A DNA stretch of 64,000 nt, taken from positions 1 through 64,000 of the forward strand of contig JAWLBB010000005.1 in assembly GCA_041395105.1 (NCBI GenBank). The letters are read 5' to 3'. How positions within the stretch are numbered: position 1 is the first letter of the stretch; the number at the start of each line of letters is the position of its first letter. The translations under genes were made by a program, and so were the position numbers. Origin of the DNA: Opitutaceae bacterium. Its GTDB lineage: Bacteria; Verrucomicrobiota; Verrucomicrobiia; Opitutales; Opitutaceae. The notes beneath the pieces are model-generated. The model searched no databases. It was not told the DNA's origin and saw nothing but the letters and a program-made list of their open reading frames with translations. Shown piece by piece: positions 40,838 to 49,664 of this stretch.

Positions 40838-41821
40838 ATGAAACCACCCATTCGTGTCGCCGTGACCGGTGCTGCCGGCCAGATCGGATACGCTTTGCTC
40901 TTTCGCATCGCCTCGGGCGCGGTCTTCGGACCCGACCAACCGGTCATTCTCCACATGATCGAAATCCCACCCGCCCTGCCCGCCCTCGAAGGCGTGGTCA
41001 TGGAGCTCCAGGATTGCGCTTTTCCCCTCCTCAACGGGATGGTGCCCACCACCGACCTCGATGAAGGCTTCAAAGATGTCAGTTGGTCCCTGCTGGTCGG
41101 CAGCGTGCCGCGCAAGGCCGGCATGGAGCGCAAGGACCTGCTGGGGATCAACGGAAAGATCTTCACCGGTCAGGGACGCGCCATCGCCCGGAACGCCGCC
41201 GCCGATGTTCGCATCCTCGTGGTGGGCAACCCCTGCAATACCAATTGCCTGATCGCCAAATCGAACGCCCCGGAAATCCCCGCCGACCGCTGGTTCGCCA
41301 TGACCCGTCTCGACGAAAACCGCGCGAAGACCCAACTCGCGATCAAGGCCGGCGTTCACGTCTCCGAAGTCAAGAAACTGGCCATCTGGGGAAACCACTC
41401 CTCCACCATGTATCCCGATTTTGCCAACGCGACGATCGCCGGGAAACCCGTCCCCGAAGTCATCACCGACACGGCCTGGTTCGCGGACAGTTTCATACCG
41501 ACCGTCCAACAGCGCGGCGCAGCCATCATCAAGGCCCGGGGAGCCTCCTCCGCGGCATCCGCCGCCAATGCGGCCATCGACACGGTCCGTTCTCTCGTCA
41601 ACCCGACCGCGGCCGACGACGTCTTCAGCGTGGCAGTCAGTTCGGACGGAAGCTACGGCATCGAGAAGGGACTGATCTATTCCTACCCGATGAAGAGCGA
41701 CGGAAAGAAATGGTCGATCGTCCAGAACCTTCCGGTCAGCGATTTCAGCAGGACCCGGATTGTCGCCACCGAAACCGAATTGAAGGAAGAAAAGGCCATG
41801 GTGGCCGAACTCATTCCCTGA
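40838..41821 (+). CDS. mdh: Malate dehydrogenase
   Basis: 327 residues from the ATG at 40838: nucleotide-binding loop VTGAAGQIGYALLFRIASG, LLVGSVPRKAGMERKDLL, VGNPCNTNCLIA, substrate-binding ALTRLDENR-type (FAMTRLDENRAKTQLA), catalytic His in AIWGNHSSTMYPDF. TCA cycle enzyme of the MDH type 2 (cytosolic-like) class. Ends just before a strong terminator. Confidence 0.95.
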   Translation: MKPPIRVAVTGAAGQIGYALLFRIASGAVFGPDQPVILHMIEIPPALPALEGVVMELQDCAFPLLNGMVPTTDLDEGFKDVSWSLLVGSVPRKAGMERKDLLGINGKIFTGQGRAIARNAAADVRILVVGNPCNTNCLIAKSNAPEIPADRWFAMTRLDENRAKTQLAIKAGVHVSEVKKLAIWGNHSSTMYPDFANATIAGKPVPEVITDTAWFADSFIPTVQQRGAAIIKARGASSAASAANAAIDTVRSLVNPTAADDVFSVAVSSDGSYGIEKGLIYSYPMKSDGKKWSIVQNLPVSDFSRTRIVATETELKEEKAMVAELIP

Positions 41822-41846
41822 CCCCGGCCCGGCGGTTTTTCCCCAA

Positions 41847-41879
41847 GGCGGCGGACTCCGGTCCGTCGCCTCTTTTTTT
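41847..41879 (+). terminator. Rho-independent terminator of mdh
   Basis: Stem GGCGGCGGAC / GTCCGTCGCC (one G-T pair), a TCCG tetraloop, then CTCTTTTTTT. 26 bases after the mdh stop. The best-formed terminator in the window. Confidence 0.88.
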
Positions 41880-41929
41880 GGTGGCGTCCTGCAGGTCATG
41901 AGACTGGCCCCTACCTGCACGACGGTCTT

Positions 41930-42271
41930 CTAACCCGGCAAAGGATGCCGCGCCTCCACCCACGCCTCCACCGGTTCGCCCCCGATCAGGTGCCGCTCCA
42001 GGATAACGGAAAAACGCTCCGGCGTCATCGACCCGTACCAGATGCCCTCCGGATAGACCAACAACCATGGTCCCCCCCGGCAGACCCGCAGACAAGCCGC
42101 TTTGGAGCGGAGAATCGGCAGCCGGTTCGCCTTCAGGCCGGCCTTCATCGCCTTCCAGACCACCGCGCCTTCTTCCCCGGAACAGCAATCGGGACCCGTA
42201 CAGAGGAAGAGGTGCCGCTCGGCCCGATCGAGCTCCATCTTTTCAAAAGCCGCCTTATAATTCCCGCTCAT
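41930..42271 (-). CDS. Thioredoxin-like [2Fe-2S] ferredoxin
   Basis: 113 residues from the ATG at 42271: Cys pattern CTGPDCCSGEEG then CLRVCRGGPWLLVYPEG, as in thioredoxin-like [2Fe-2S] ferredoxins (one Cys pair in each half). The small domain has the usual WKAMKAGLKANRLPI spacer. An electron carrier of unknown partner. It lies between mdh (convergent) and a Gfo/Idh gene on the same strand. Confidence 0.82.
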   Translation of the reverse strand: MSGNYKAAFEKMELDRAERHLFLCTGPDCCSGEEGAVVWKAMKAGLKANRLPILRSKAACLRVCRGGPWLLVYPEGIWYGSMTPERFSVILERHLIGGEPVEAWVEARHPLPG

Positions 42272-42320
42272 ATCCTGCACGATGGCTCCCCATTGCTTCC
42301 AGGCAATCCATCACCATCGA

Positions 42321-43364
42321 TCAGAGGCCGGCCATCAACGCTTCCGGATCGACTCCCTCCCCTCCGTTCAGCCTTCTCACTTCCGCGAAGAGCCGATCGC
42401 GCAAGCCATCAATCACCACCCGTGCCCCACCGGCCGCCCGGCTTTCCCGACCGGCGATGATGACGAGCATCTGCTCCACGGTCTCCCGAAACGGATGACC
42501 ATCCCGACCCGTTCGGAACGCATCGATGACCGCCACCAATTGCGATCGAAAAGCCCGGTAGGTGCTCGCAAAACGCAGGCTTTCCGAACGCTCCGTGCCA
42601 CAAACCTGGATGACACCGAAAGACCCGTAGGCATCGTGAATGGCCGGCAGGGTCACCGAGACTCCACCGGCGTGGCCCGCGGTGACGACATCACCACCAT
42701 CCAGCGAGGCCGTCTGCACCCAGCTGTAACCCGGTCCGGTGATGGCGTAGGCCGCTTCCAACGCATGAATCCCATAGCGCTCCCAGGTCTTGGCCGTGAA
42801 CGAACTGACCCAGCGCAGACCACCGAGGCTGCCGAGACGGGATCGCAGATCCAGGATCTCGGGAGCATAGCGGAGCGCGCTCGACGAAGTGATCATCGAC
42901 CCGCGACAACGCGCCGCCACGAACCAGGCGAGGTCTTCCAGGTTGTCCGCCAGGGGCTTGTCCACAAAGACCGGGAGGCCCGCTTCGACAAAAGGCCGGG
43001 CGCGTCGCACATGATCGCTTCCATCATCCGTCGCGATGATGACCGCATCAACCTGGCCGATGACATCCTCCGGGGCTTTCGCCACCGTCGCAATCCGGTC
43101 GGCCGCCGCAATCAGCGGCGCCTCCGCCGGATCATCCGTCCACACATGAGTCACTTGCGCCCCGGGAATGCGCACTTCATCCAGGGGCTGCTCACCCAGA
43201 TAGGCCGGAATAGCGGGATAGCTGCAGCGCTTCATGGCCTCCGGATCGTAGCCATTGACGATGGCCGACCAGGACCAGGGATGGGCGTTGCCCTCGATCA
43301 TGCCCAGCATGGCCAGGCGCAGCGGTTTCTCGGAATGGTTCGAAGAAGTTGACGTGTTGGTCAT
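42321..43364 (-). CDS. Gfo/Idh/MocA family oxidoreductase
   Basis: 347 residues from the ATG at 43364: the Rossmann opening is unusual (LRLAMLGMIEGNAHPWSWSA) but the family motifs are present (VIIATDDGSDHVRRARPFVE; AGLPVFVDKPLADN with the catalytic Lys of DKP). The C-terminal domain is normal. Usually NAD(P)-dependent sugar or inositol dehydrogenases; substrate unknown. The start is divergent from another Gfo/Idh gene at 43418 with only 54 bases between them, so the two may be co-controlled. Confidence 0.9.
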   Translation of the reverse strand: MTNTSTSSNHSEKPLRLAMLGMIEGNAHPWSWSAIVNGYDPEAMKRCSYPAIPAYLGEQPLDEVRIPGAQVTHVWTDDPAEAPLIAAADRIATVAKAPEDVIGQVDAVIIATDDGSDHVRRARPFVEAGLPVFVDKPLADNLEDLAWFVAARCRGSMITSSSALRYAPEILDLRSRLGSLGGLRWVSSFTAKTWERYGIHALEAAYAITGPGYSWVQTASLDGGDVVTAGHAGGVSVTLPAIHDAYGSFGVIQVCGTERSESLRFASTYRAFRSQLVAVIDAFRTGRDGHPFRETVEQMLVIIAGRESRAAGGARVVIDGLRDRLFAEVRRLNGGEGVDPEALMAGL

Positions 43365-43417
43365 GGCTCTACCAGATTTTGAACCACAGCAGGCGTCCGG
43401 CCGCAAGCTGAGTCCCC

Positions 43418-44410
43418 ATGACCCGAAACAAGATTGTCATCATTGGCTGTGGCAGCATCGGCGAGCGCCATCTGCGGGCCTTCCTCGCCAATGATCGGAT
43501 CGGGGTCATTGCCGCGGAGACACAGGCCGGATTGAGGGAGCGCATCGCGACCACCCATCACATCGAAGCGGTTGCCGACTACCGCGACCTGCTCCGCCGC
43601 GACGACGTGGTCGCCGCCCTCGTGGCCACGCCCGCTCCCAGTCATGTCTCCATCGCCACCCATGTTCTTGAATCGGGCCGGCACGTTCTGATCGAAAAGC
43701 CCCTCAGCCTCGATCAGTCCGGGCTCGATCAACTGGTCGCACTTCGGGACGCCTCGAAACGGGTCGCCGCGGTCGCCTACGTCTACCATTTCATTCCCGC
43801 GGTCGTCGCAGCCCGGGATTTCATCCGACAGGGATCGTTCGGCCCCGTCCTTCATGCCACGGTCGCCTGTGGGCAGCACTTCCCCACCTACCGACCCGCG
43901 TATCGCGATATCTACTACGCAAGGAAGGAGTCAGGAGGAGGCGCCATCCAGGATGCCCTCACCCACATCGCCAACGCCGTCGATTGGACGCTCGGGCCCG
44001 CCACCACTCTGGTGGCCGAGGCCGCCCATCAATGCCTTGAGGGCGTCGCGGTGGAAGACACCGTCAATGTTCTCACCCGGCAGGGACGCGCCCTGGTTTC
44101 CTATCAGCTCAATCAGTTCCAGTCGCCCAACGAAATCGTCTTTGACTTCCACTCGGCCGGTGGATCCGTCCGCATCGAGATCCACCATCAACGCTGGGGG
44201 ACCTTCGCCCACGGCGCCGGGAGCTGGACCTGGCACGACTCCCCGGTCCCGGACCGCGATTTCCTCTTTCAGAATCAGGCCCGCGCCTTTGTCGAGGCGA
44301 TGGAAGGCAGGCCCACCCGCCTCGCCACCCTGGAGGAAGGCATCCGCGCCGTCGCCTTCAATCAGGCGGCCTTCCAATCGATCGAGGAAGGGCGGAAAAT
44401 CCTGCTTTGA
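43418..44410 (+). CDS. Gfo/Idh/MocA family oxidoreductase
   Basis: 330 residues: NAD-binding MTRNKIVIIGCGSIGERHLR, ALVATPAPSHVSIATHVLES, GRHVLIEKPLSLDQ (Lys of EKP), and the C-terminal alpha/beta domain with GGGAIQDALTHIANAVDW containing the family His/Asp pair (His preceding the NA motif). Sugar-type dehydrogenase, substrate unknown. Ends in a strong palindrome that can terminate transcription from both sides. Confidence 0.92.
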   Translation: MTRNKIVIIGCGSIGERHLRAFLANDRIGVIAAETQAGLRERIATTHHIEAVADYRDLLRRDDVVAALVATPAPSHVSIATHVLESGRHVLIEKPLSLDQSGLDQLVALRDASKRVAAVAYVYHFIPAVVAARDFIRQGSFGPVLHATVACGQHFPTYRPAYRDIYYARKESGGGAIQDALTHIANAVDWTLGPATTLVAEAAHQCLEGVAVEDTVNVLTRQGRALVSYQLNQFQSPNEIVFDFHSAGGSVRIEIHHQRWGTFAHGAGSWTWHDSPVPDRDFLFQNQARAFVEAMEGRPTRLATLEEGIRAVAFNQAAFQSIEEGRKILL

Positions 44411-44478
44411 AGGGGTCAGGCCGCTTTTTATCTACGAATGCGATCCGATTCGTAGACAAAAAGCGGCCTGACCCCTTC
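44409..44478. terminator. 31-bp near-perfect palindrome, bidirectional terminator candidate
   Basis: The left arm GAAGGGGTCAGGCCGCTTTT... (44409-44439) and its inverted copy (44448-44478) match at all but one position, with an 8-base loop. Both strands present GGCCGC followed by T5. It sits exactly between convergent genes (43418-44410 and 44497-44871), and its first two bases are in the stop codon of the left gene. Confidence 0.75.
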
Positions 44479-44496
44479 GACGAAGCGCGGCATCGC

Positions 44497-44871
44497 TCAC
44501 TCTACCGCCACGCACTCGATCTCGAAGCGCAGGGTCTCCGGAAGGCAATTCGTGATTGTTGTCCGGGCCGGATACGGGGCCGGGATCAATTCGGCGTAGA
44601 GGCGGTTGAACTTCGCCAGATCCGCCGGATCGCGCACGTAGTTGCGCGTCTGCACGACCTTCGACAGATCGCTGCCGGCCGCCTCCAGAATGCGCTTCAT
44701 GTTCTCAACGGATCTCCTGAACTCCTCTTCAAAGGTGCCCGGAACGATCTTCCCGGTCTCATCGACTGAGGCCTGGCCGCTGACGAACAGAAGGCCGGCG
44801 GCCTTGACGGCCGGGCTGAAAGGCAGGTGAGAAACCGGCATGCCGGGCTTATGGATGACTTGCTTATTCAT
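44497..44871 (-). CDS. ridA: RidA family reactive-imine deaminase
   Basis: 124 residues of the YjgF/YER057c/UK114 fold: FVSGQASVDETGKIVPGTFE, VENMKRILEAAGSDLSKVVQ, YVRDPADLAKFNRLYAEL, and the catalytic Arg in YPARTTITNCLPETLRFEIE. It hydrolyses enamine/imine products of PLP enzymes. Its start overlaps the M81 gene stop (ATGA at 44868-44871), and it is the last gene of that operon. Confidence 0.93.
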   Translation of the reverse strand: MNKQVIHKPGMPVSHLPFSPAVKAAGLLFVSGQASVDETGKIVPGTFEEEFRRSVENMKRILEAAGSDLSKVVQTRNYVRDPADLAKFNRLYAELIPAPYPARTTITNCLPETLRFEIECVAVE

Positions 44872-46388
44872 GGGTAACGAAGGACGTGTGGCTCCGGATT
44901 GTCGATCGGGTCGAGGGGAAAGACCGGACGTCGAAGGTGTTCGAAATCAAACGATCGAGGATCGCCGGCGCAGGGGCCCGGGGTGTCGATGATGAACGAC
45001 CGCACGGCAATCGGATCATAGGCCCGTCGATGGGCGACGGCCGCCTTGACCGCGATCGCCCATTGCTGCTCCGGCACGATCCCCTGGCTGCGAAGCTGGC
45101 CGAGATCGAACGGGGGCGTCCGCTTCGACGTGACCAGGATCTGCAACCGGTGATGACGAAGGACGACACAGGGCCCCATCTCAATGTGGACACCGTTCAT
45201 CGAAGCGAGGTGACTCTGTCGATCCTCCAGGCTGAAAGCGCCATCCGAGGAAGAGACCTTGGTGCCGGCGATTTGAACCGGGCCCTCGTCGAAGCGCGAG
45301 CCCCGCCCTCCCAGGGCGACATCCACCTCCCGGCCGATCGATACGGAGGCAAGCCGGCGCACCGCATCAGGATCGTTGATCACCACAGCCGAGGGACGGT
45401 CCGGAAAATGAAGGAGCAGCCGGAGCAATCCCGTCCCGTCGCCCGGAGCACCCGCCCCGATATTGTCAGAGGGTTCGACCAGGATATTCGGGCCATCGGA
45501 AAGCGGGAGGAGAGTTTCGACGGCCTCTTCGACCGACAGAAAGGCGGGCAGGCAACGGTCCCGAAAGGTCCAGCTCAACCGACAGAGCTCATCGAGAATC
45601 CGTCGACCGGTCTCCACGGCCGCATCCTCGGCCACCGCAAGGAAGGAGAGACCGGTTTCCGGCAGATCCGCGAAGGAGAACCCGCCGGCCACACCCACCT
45701 CGAGAAGCCCGGGATGATCCCTCTCGGCTCTCCGGGCCACCGCAAGGAGGGAGCGCATCGGATCATCGTCCGTCCCGGTGACGGAGGGGGCCAGAACCAT
45801 GGGCGGGTGGGCGTAGAGAACCCGGGTGCGTGCTCCTGAGGCAAGTCGGTGTTCCAGAAGATGAGCCGCCCTCACCGCGGTGGCCCGCGCATCGGTGTGA
45901 GGGTTTTTCTGATACAGGATCAACCCATCGGCATGACGGGCCATGCGCGGGGTTACATTGGCATGGAGGTCGAGAACCGCCACCACCGGCAACCTCTCCA
46001 GTCCGGGAATGCCCCGAATCCTTGCGAGCAATTCGCCCTCCACATCGCGATGGCTCTGCGAGACCATGGCCCCATGCAGGACAAGCAGGATGGCATCAGG
46101 CGGGGCGCTTCCGCGCAGGGTCGATATCAGTCCCTCCCAGAAGGTCTCAACGATGGCATCCGGCACGATCCCGCCCGGCGTGGCCCGGAGGTCCATCGCC
46201 GGAACAACCGTCCAGGCAAACGCCTCGGCCGCCTCAAGAACACCATCGATGGGCGATCCATCTCCGCGACAATCCAGCAATTCCTTGCCTTTTCGCACCG
46301 AGAAATCGTTCACCGTCGACGGTTGGTCGAGAAAGGTGTGGGTCTCGTGAAAGAGGCCCGCCAGCAAAATCCGCCGATTCGCCTTCAT
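44868..46388 (-). CDS. M81 (MlrC-like) family metallo-hydrolase
   Basis: 506 residues from the ATG at 46388. MlrC signatures: AGLFHETHTFLDQPS, LLVLHGAMVSQSHRDVEGEL, VVAVLDLHANVTPRM, and LYQKNPHTDARAT, together giving the metal-binding Asp/His set. Named after the microcystinase MlrC, but the family hydrolyses various substrates and the real one here is unknown. It is placed between an aminotransferase (17 bases) and RidA (ATGA overlap), so an amino-acid-derived or lactam substrate is an attractive guess. Confidence 0.88.
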   Translation of the reverse strand: MKANRRILLAGLFHETHTFLDQPSTVNDFSVRKGKELLDCRGDGSPIDGVLEAAEAFAWTVVPAMDLRATPGGIVPDAIVETFWEGLISTLRGSAPPDAILLVLHGAMVSQSHRDVEGELLARIRGIPGLERLPVVAVLDLHANVTPRMARHADGLILYQKNPHTDARATAVRAAHLLEHRLASGARTRVLYAHPPMVLAPSVTGTDDDPMRSLLAVARRAERDHPGLLEVGVAGGFSFADLPETGLSFLAVAEDAAVETGRRILDELCRLSWTFRDRCLPAFLSVEEAVETLLPLSDGPNILVEPSDNIGAGAPGDGTGLLRLLLHFPDRPSAVVINDPDAVRRLASVSIGREVDVALGGRGSRFDEGPVQIAGTKVSSSDGAFSLEDRQSHLASMNGVHIEMGPCVVLRHHRLQILVTSKRTPPFDLGQLRSQGIVPEQQWAIAVKAAVAHRRAYDPIAVRSFIIDTPGPCAGDPRSFDFEHLRRPVFPLDPIDNPEPHVLRYP

Positions 46389-46404
46389 GCGCCCGATCAC
46401 CCTC

Positions 46405-47745
46405 TCAGGAAACCGGCCATTCGGCGGCATGGCGCACAAACGCGCGGGAGGCCCGCTTCAGGGCCTCATCGACCAGAGCGTCCGTCGTCGCGAAACTGAT
46501 CATCCAGATGCCCCGCTCAATCGCCCGGACTCCTTCCTCAAGCAGGCACCGACGCAGGTGAGCCCATCGGGCCTGATCGTGGCGAACGGCATGCTCGCGG
46601 TAATTGCGAACCGGCTCATCCTCAGCCCCGGCCTTCAGCATCGTGCTGAAGAAGACCAGGCCCGGGCCCTGCGGGCGGAGCGGGATTCCATTGCGATCCG
46701 CCAGATTCCGCAGACCCGTCATCAACCGCCGGCCCAGAAGGTTGATCGTCTCCGGATGGGATGGCCCCTGTCCGGCCACCTGGTCCAGGCACCATTTTGC
46801 CGCTGCCAGGCAGAGTGGATTGCCGTTCAGGGTTCCTGCATGGACCGCCTTTCCCAGGGTGATCGGCTCCATGGCGGAGGCTTTTCCGGCCAGCACGGCA
46901 AACGGGACTCCCCCACCGATGGCTTTTCCAAAGATCGTCAGGTCCGGTGTAAACCCGTAATAGCCCTGGGCCGATCCCGCCCCGAACCTCAATCCGGTGA
47001 TGGTCTCGTCGGCGATCATCACAATGCCGTATTGGTCGCAGAGTTCCCGGATCGTTTCGATCATGCCGGGCACCGGTTCGATGCATGAGGTATTGCAGAG
47101 ACAGGGCTCAAAAATGATCGCGGCCAGTTCGTCCGCGCTTTCCGCCACCAGTGTCCGCAGATGCGCGGGGTCGTTCCAGTAACCGACCACCACCGTGTCC
47201 AGAACCGCCGGGATGACCCCTCCGCTCGGGTGCCGGGCCCGGGGATGCCCGCCATCGTCCCACTCCGCGGGAGGGGTGGCGAAACCGGCGAGCCCTTCAT
47301 CCGACCATCCATGGTAATGGCCCTCAAACCGCAGGATCTTCGACCGGCCGGTTTTGGCCCGGGCCAGACGCAATGCGGCCATGACCGCCTCGGTCGCTGA
47401 ATTGCTGCAGCGCATCCGCTCCGCCGAGGGAACCATCGCCTGAACACGTTCGGCCACCTCGATTTCCAATTCGCTCTGGGCGGCCCAATGGGTGCCCAAG
47501 GACGCCTGCTTCGCCAAAGCCGCAGCCAGGCCCTCCGGCGCGTGGCCAAAGAGGATCGCGCCCTGCCCGATCTGAAAATCGATGTACTCGTTTCCATCGA
47601 CATCATACAGGTGGGCGCCCTTTCCATGAGTGAAGTAGAGCGGCACCGGCTCCTCCATCTTGCGGATGCCGCTGTTGATCCCGCCCGCGATGCTCTTGCC
47701 AGCCCGGTCAAACATCGCCTTTGATCGCTCGAATGTATAGGGCAT
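46405..47745 (-). CDS. Class III aminotransferase (glutamate-1-semialdehyde aminomutase-like)
   Basis: 446 residues from the ATG at 47745 (PYTFERSKAMFDRAG). Fold-type I PLP enzyme with CSNSATEAVMAALRLARAKT, FEGHYHGWSD, IADETITGLRFGAGS and FGKAIGGGVPFAVLAG carrying the PLP Lys. Similar to GSA aminomutase (HemL), but the C-terminal part and the lack of heme genes in the window suggest a catabolic aminotransferase. First gene of a minus-strand unit with the M81 protein and RidA, divergent from an SDR. An ATG at 47772 is an alternative start. Confidence 0.88.
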   Translation of the reverse strand: MPYTFERSKAMFDRAGKSIAGGINSGIRKMEEPVPLYFTHGKGAHLYDVDGNEYIDFQIGQGAILFGHAPEGLAAALAKQASLGTHWAAQSELEIEVAERVQAMVPSAERMRCSNSATEAVMAALRLARAKTGRSKILRFEGHYHGWSDEGLAGFATPPAEWDDGGHPRARHPSGGVIPAVLDTVVVGYWNDPAHLRTLVAESADELAAIIFEPCLCNTSCIEPVPGMIETIRELCDQYGIVMIADETITGLRFGAGSAQGYYGFTPDLTIFGKAIGGGVPFAVLAGKASAMEPITLGKAVHAGTLNGNPLCLAAAKWCLDQVAGQGPSHPETINLLGRRLMTGLRNLADRNGIPLRPQGPGLVFFSTMLKAGAEDEPVRNYREHAVRHDQARWAHLRRCLLEEGVRAIERGIWMISFATTDALVDEALKRASRAFVRHAAEWPVS

Positions 47746-47798
47746 GATCCAAGTCACCCCAATATCCGTCATTGTCCAAGACCAAACCAATCGAAATC

Positions 47799-48554
47799 AT
47801 GACGATAAACTCCCTTCAGAACCGGACCGTCCTCGTCACCGGCTCATCCCGGGGCATCGGCCGCGCCATCGCCGCCGCATTTGAATCCGCAGGAGCCACC
47901 GTCATCCGCCACGGCAACCGGCATCGTCCGACCGACTCGCCCACCGGAGGCACGTTCCTGCAGGCCGACCTCTCGTCACTCGAGGCTCCGGAAAAGTTGA
48001 TCCAGACGGCCGTCGCCGCACATCCGGATCTCGACACCCTTGTCTGCAATGCCGGCTCCTTCTTTGACCTGCCCTTTCTGGAGATGACGCCGGAGCGCTG
48101 GGAGCAGACCATGAACCTGAACGTCCGAGCCGTTTACTTCATCTCCCAGGCCTTTGCCCGCCACCTCGCCTCCCGGCAACGCAAGGGGACGATCGTCGTC
48201 ATTTCCTCGACCAATGGGTTTTTCTCCGAGGATGAATCCACCGCCTACGACACCTCGAAGGGCGCTCTCGTGATGATGACCCGGACCCTCGCCCAATCAC
48301 TCGCCCCGATGGGCATCCGGGTGAATGGCGTCGCTCCCGGACTTATCCGGACTCCCCTCACCGCAAGATGGATGGACGTCGAACCCGAAAAGTGCCGCCA
48401 CTACGAGAAGAAGACCCTGCTCGGACGCATCGGGAGCGAGCAGGACTGTGCCGGCCCCACCCTTTTTCTGGCCTCGGACGATTCAGCCTATATGACTGGT
48501 CAGATCCTGGTCGTGGACGGAGGACTGACCGTCGGCCAGATTGGCAAATCATGA
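47799..48554 (+). CDS. Short-chain dehydrogenase/reductase
   Basis: 251 residues from the ATG at 47799: cofactor loop VLVTGSSRGIGRAIAAAFES, catalytic Ser in IVVISSTNGFF, YxxxK in YDTSKGALVM, SDR end VNGVAPGLIRTPLTARWM. NAD(P)-dependent oxidoreductase, substrate unknown. Stop overlaps the next start as ATGA (48551-48554), and the next gene has an amino-acid theme. Confidence 0.92.
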   Translation: MTINSLQNRTVLVTGSSRGIGRAIAAAFESAGATVIRHGNRHRPTDSPTGGTFLQADLSSLEAPEKLIQTAVAAHPDLDTLVCNAGSFFDLPFLEMTPERWEQTMNLNVRAVYFISQAFARHLASRQRKGTIVVISSTNGFFSEDESTAYDTSKGALVMMTRTLAQSLAPMGIRVNGVAPGLIRTPLTARWMDVEPEKCRHYEKKTLLGRIGSEQDCAGPTLFLASDDSAYMTGQILVVDGGLTVGQIGKS

Positions 48555-49645
48555 ACAAGACGCCCAGGACCATCGCCGACCTTCCCACGCCCTCCATCCT
48601 CGTCGATCTCCCGCGGCTCGAAAGCAACCTGGCCAGGATGCAGGAAACCTGCAACCGCCGCTCGACCGCCCTCCGTCCTCACATCAAGACCCACAAATCA
48701 GTGGCCATCGCCCGCCGGCAGCTTGCCGGTGGAGCAGAGGGGTTGACCGTGGCCAAGATCGGTGAAGCCGAGTCCATGCTCCCTTCGGGGGTGCGCCGGA
48801 TCTTCATAGCCCATTCCCTGGTCGACCCGTCGGTCGCTCCACGATTGGCTGCTCTGGCCGATCAGCTCGACGAGCTTGTCCTGGCTGTGACCAGCGGGGC
48901 TCAGGCCGAGGCGCTCGAAGGGGTTCTGGCCTCGGCCGGCCTGACCCTTCCCGTATGGATCGCCATCGATTCGGGCCTGGGGCGCGAAGGCCTCCGCTCC
49001 CTTGAGAGCGCCCGTCATCTCGCCTCCCGTCTGCCTGCCCTGAAACACCTTCGGCTCACCGGACTTTACACCCACGAGGGACAATTCTATCAGACCACAC
49101 CCACCGAGCGGGGCGCCCTCCTCGAAAATCTGGGCAACCGTTTGATCGCCTTTCGGGATGCCATTGACCCATCGCTGCCCCTCTGGCCCGGATGCAGCGT
49201 GACCGCCTCCGCCCTGGCCGGCCGGGAGGGAATCACCGGAGTCCGTCCCGGTGCCTACGTCTTCGGCGACCTCGCCCTGACCGAATCCACCGGCGTGATG
49301 GAAACCGACCAGGTGGCCCTTCATGTGCTTTCGACCGTGATCGATCGACCCGAGCCTGGACTGGCCCTGGTCGATGCCGGCACCAAGACCTTGAGCAGCG
49401 ACAAGACCGGCCGGGGAATCATGGGACGGCCCGTCGACGGACGGGATTTCGTTCTCTCCCGAGCCAACGAAGAGCACGGGTATGTCGAGGGCCCGGATGT
49501 CGACCAGCTGAAAATCGGCGAAAGGATCCTCTGGATCCCCGCCCATGTCTGCCCCGTGGTCAATCTGACCGATCAGATCGTCATCACCGAGGGCGACGCC
49601 GTCGTGGATTTCTGGCCCGTCGATGCGCGTGGCCAGGTCCGGTAG
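48551..49645 (+). CDS. DSD1-type PLP enzyme (D-threonine aldolase / D-serine dehydratase-like)
   Basis: 364 residues from the ATG at 48551. Alanine-racemase-like N-terminal barrel: PLP-binding Lys in RPHIKTHKSVAIARRQLAGG, AKIGEAESMLPSGVRRIFIA, AIDSGLGREGL; the C-terminal beta domain keeps RPGAYVFGD, HGYVEG and IPAHVCPVVNLTDQ, the residues that bind the divalent cation in eukaryotic-type D-threonine aldolase/D-serine dehydratase (His and Cys in the HVCP motif). Cleaves or dehydrates D-beta-hydroxy amino acids. Start overlaps the SDR stop. Confidence 0.87.
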   Translation: MNKTPRTIADLPTPSILVDLPRLESNLARMQETCNRRSTALRPHIKTHKSVAIARRQLAGGAEGLTVAKIGEAESMLPSGVRRIFIAHSLVDPSVAPRLAALADQLDELVLAVTSGAQAEALEGVLASAGLTLPVWIAIDSGLGREGLRSLESARHLASRLPALKHLRLTGLYTHEGQFYQTTPTERGALLENLGNRLIAFRDAIDPSLPLWPGCSVTASALAGREGITGVRPGAYVFGDLALTESTGVMETDQVALHVLSTVIDRPEPGLALVDAGTKTLSSDKTGRGIMGRPVDGRDFVLSRANEEHGYVEGPDVDQLKIGERILWIPAHVCPVVNLTDQIVITEGDAVVDFWPVDARGQVR

Positions 49646-49664
49646 GCGCAACCCCGATCAGTTT

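Noticed and set aside
47772..47798. Longer starts for the divergent aminotransferase and SDR genes
   Set aside because: Both would run into each other's start region; the ATGs at 47745 and 47799 give family-like N-termini and leave room for promoters.
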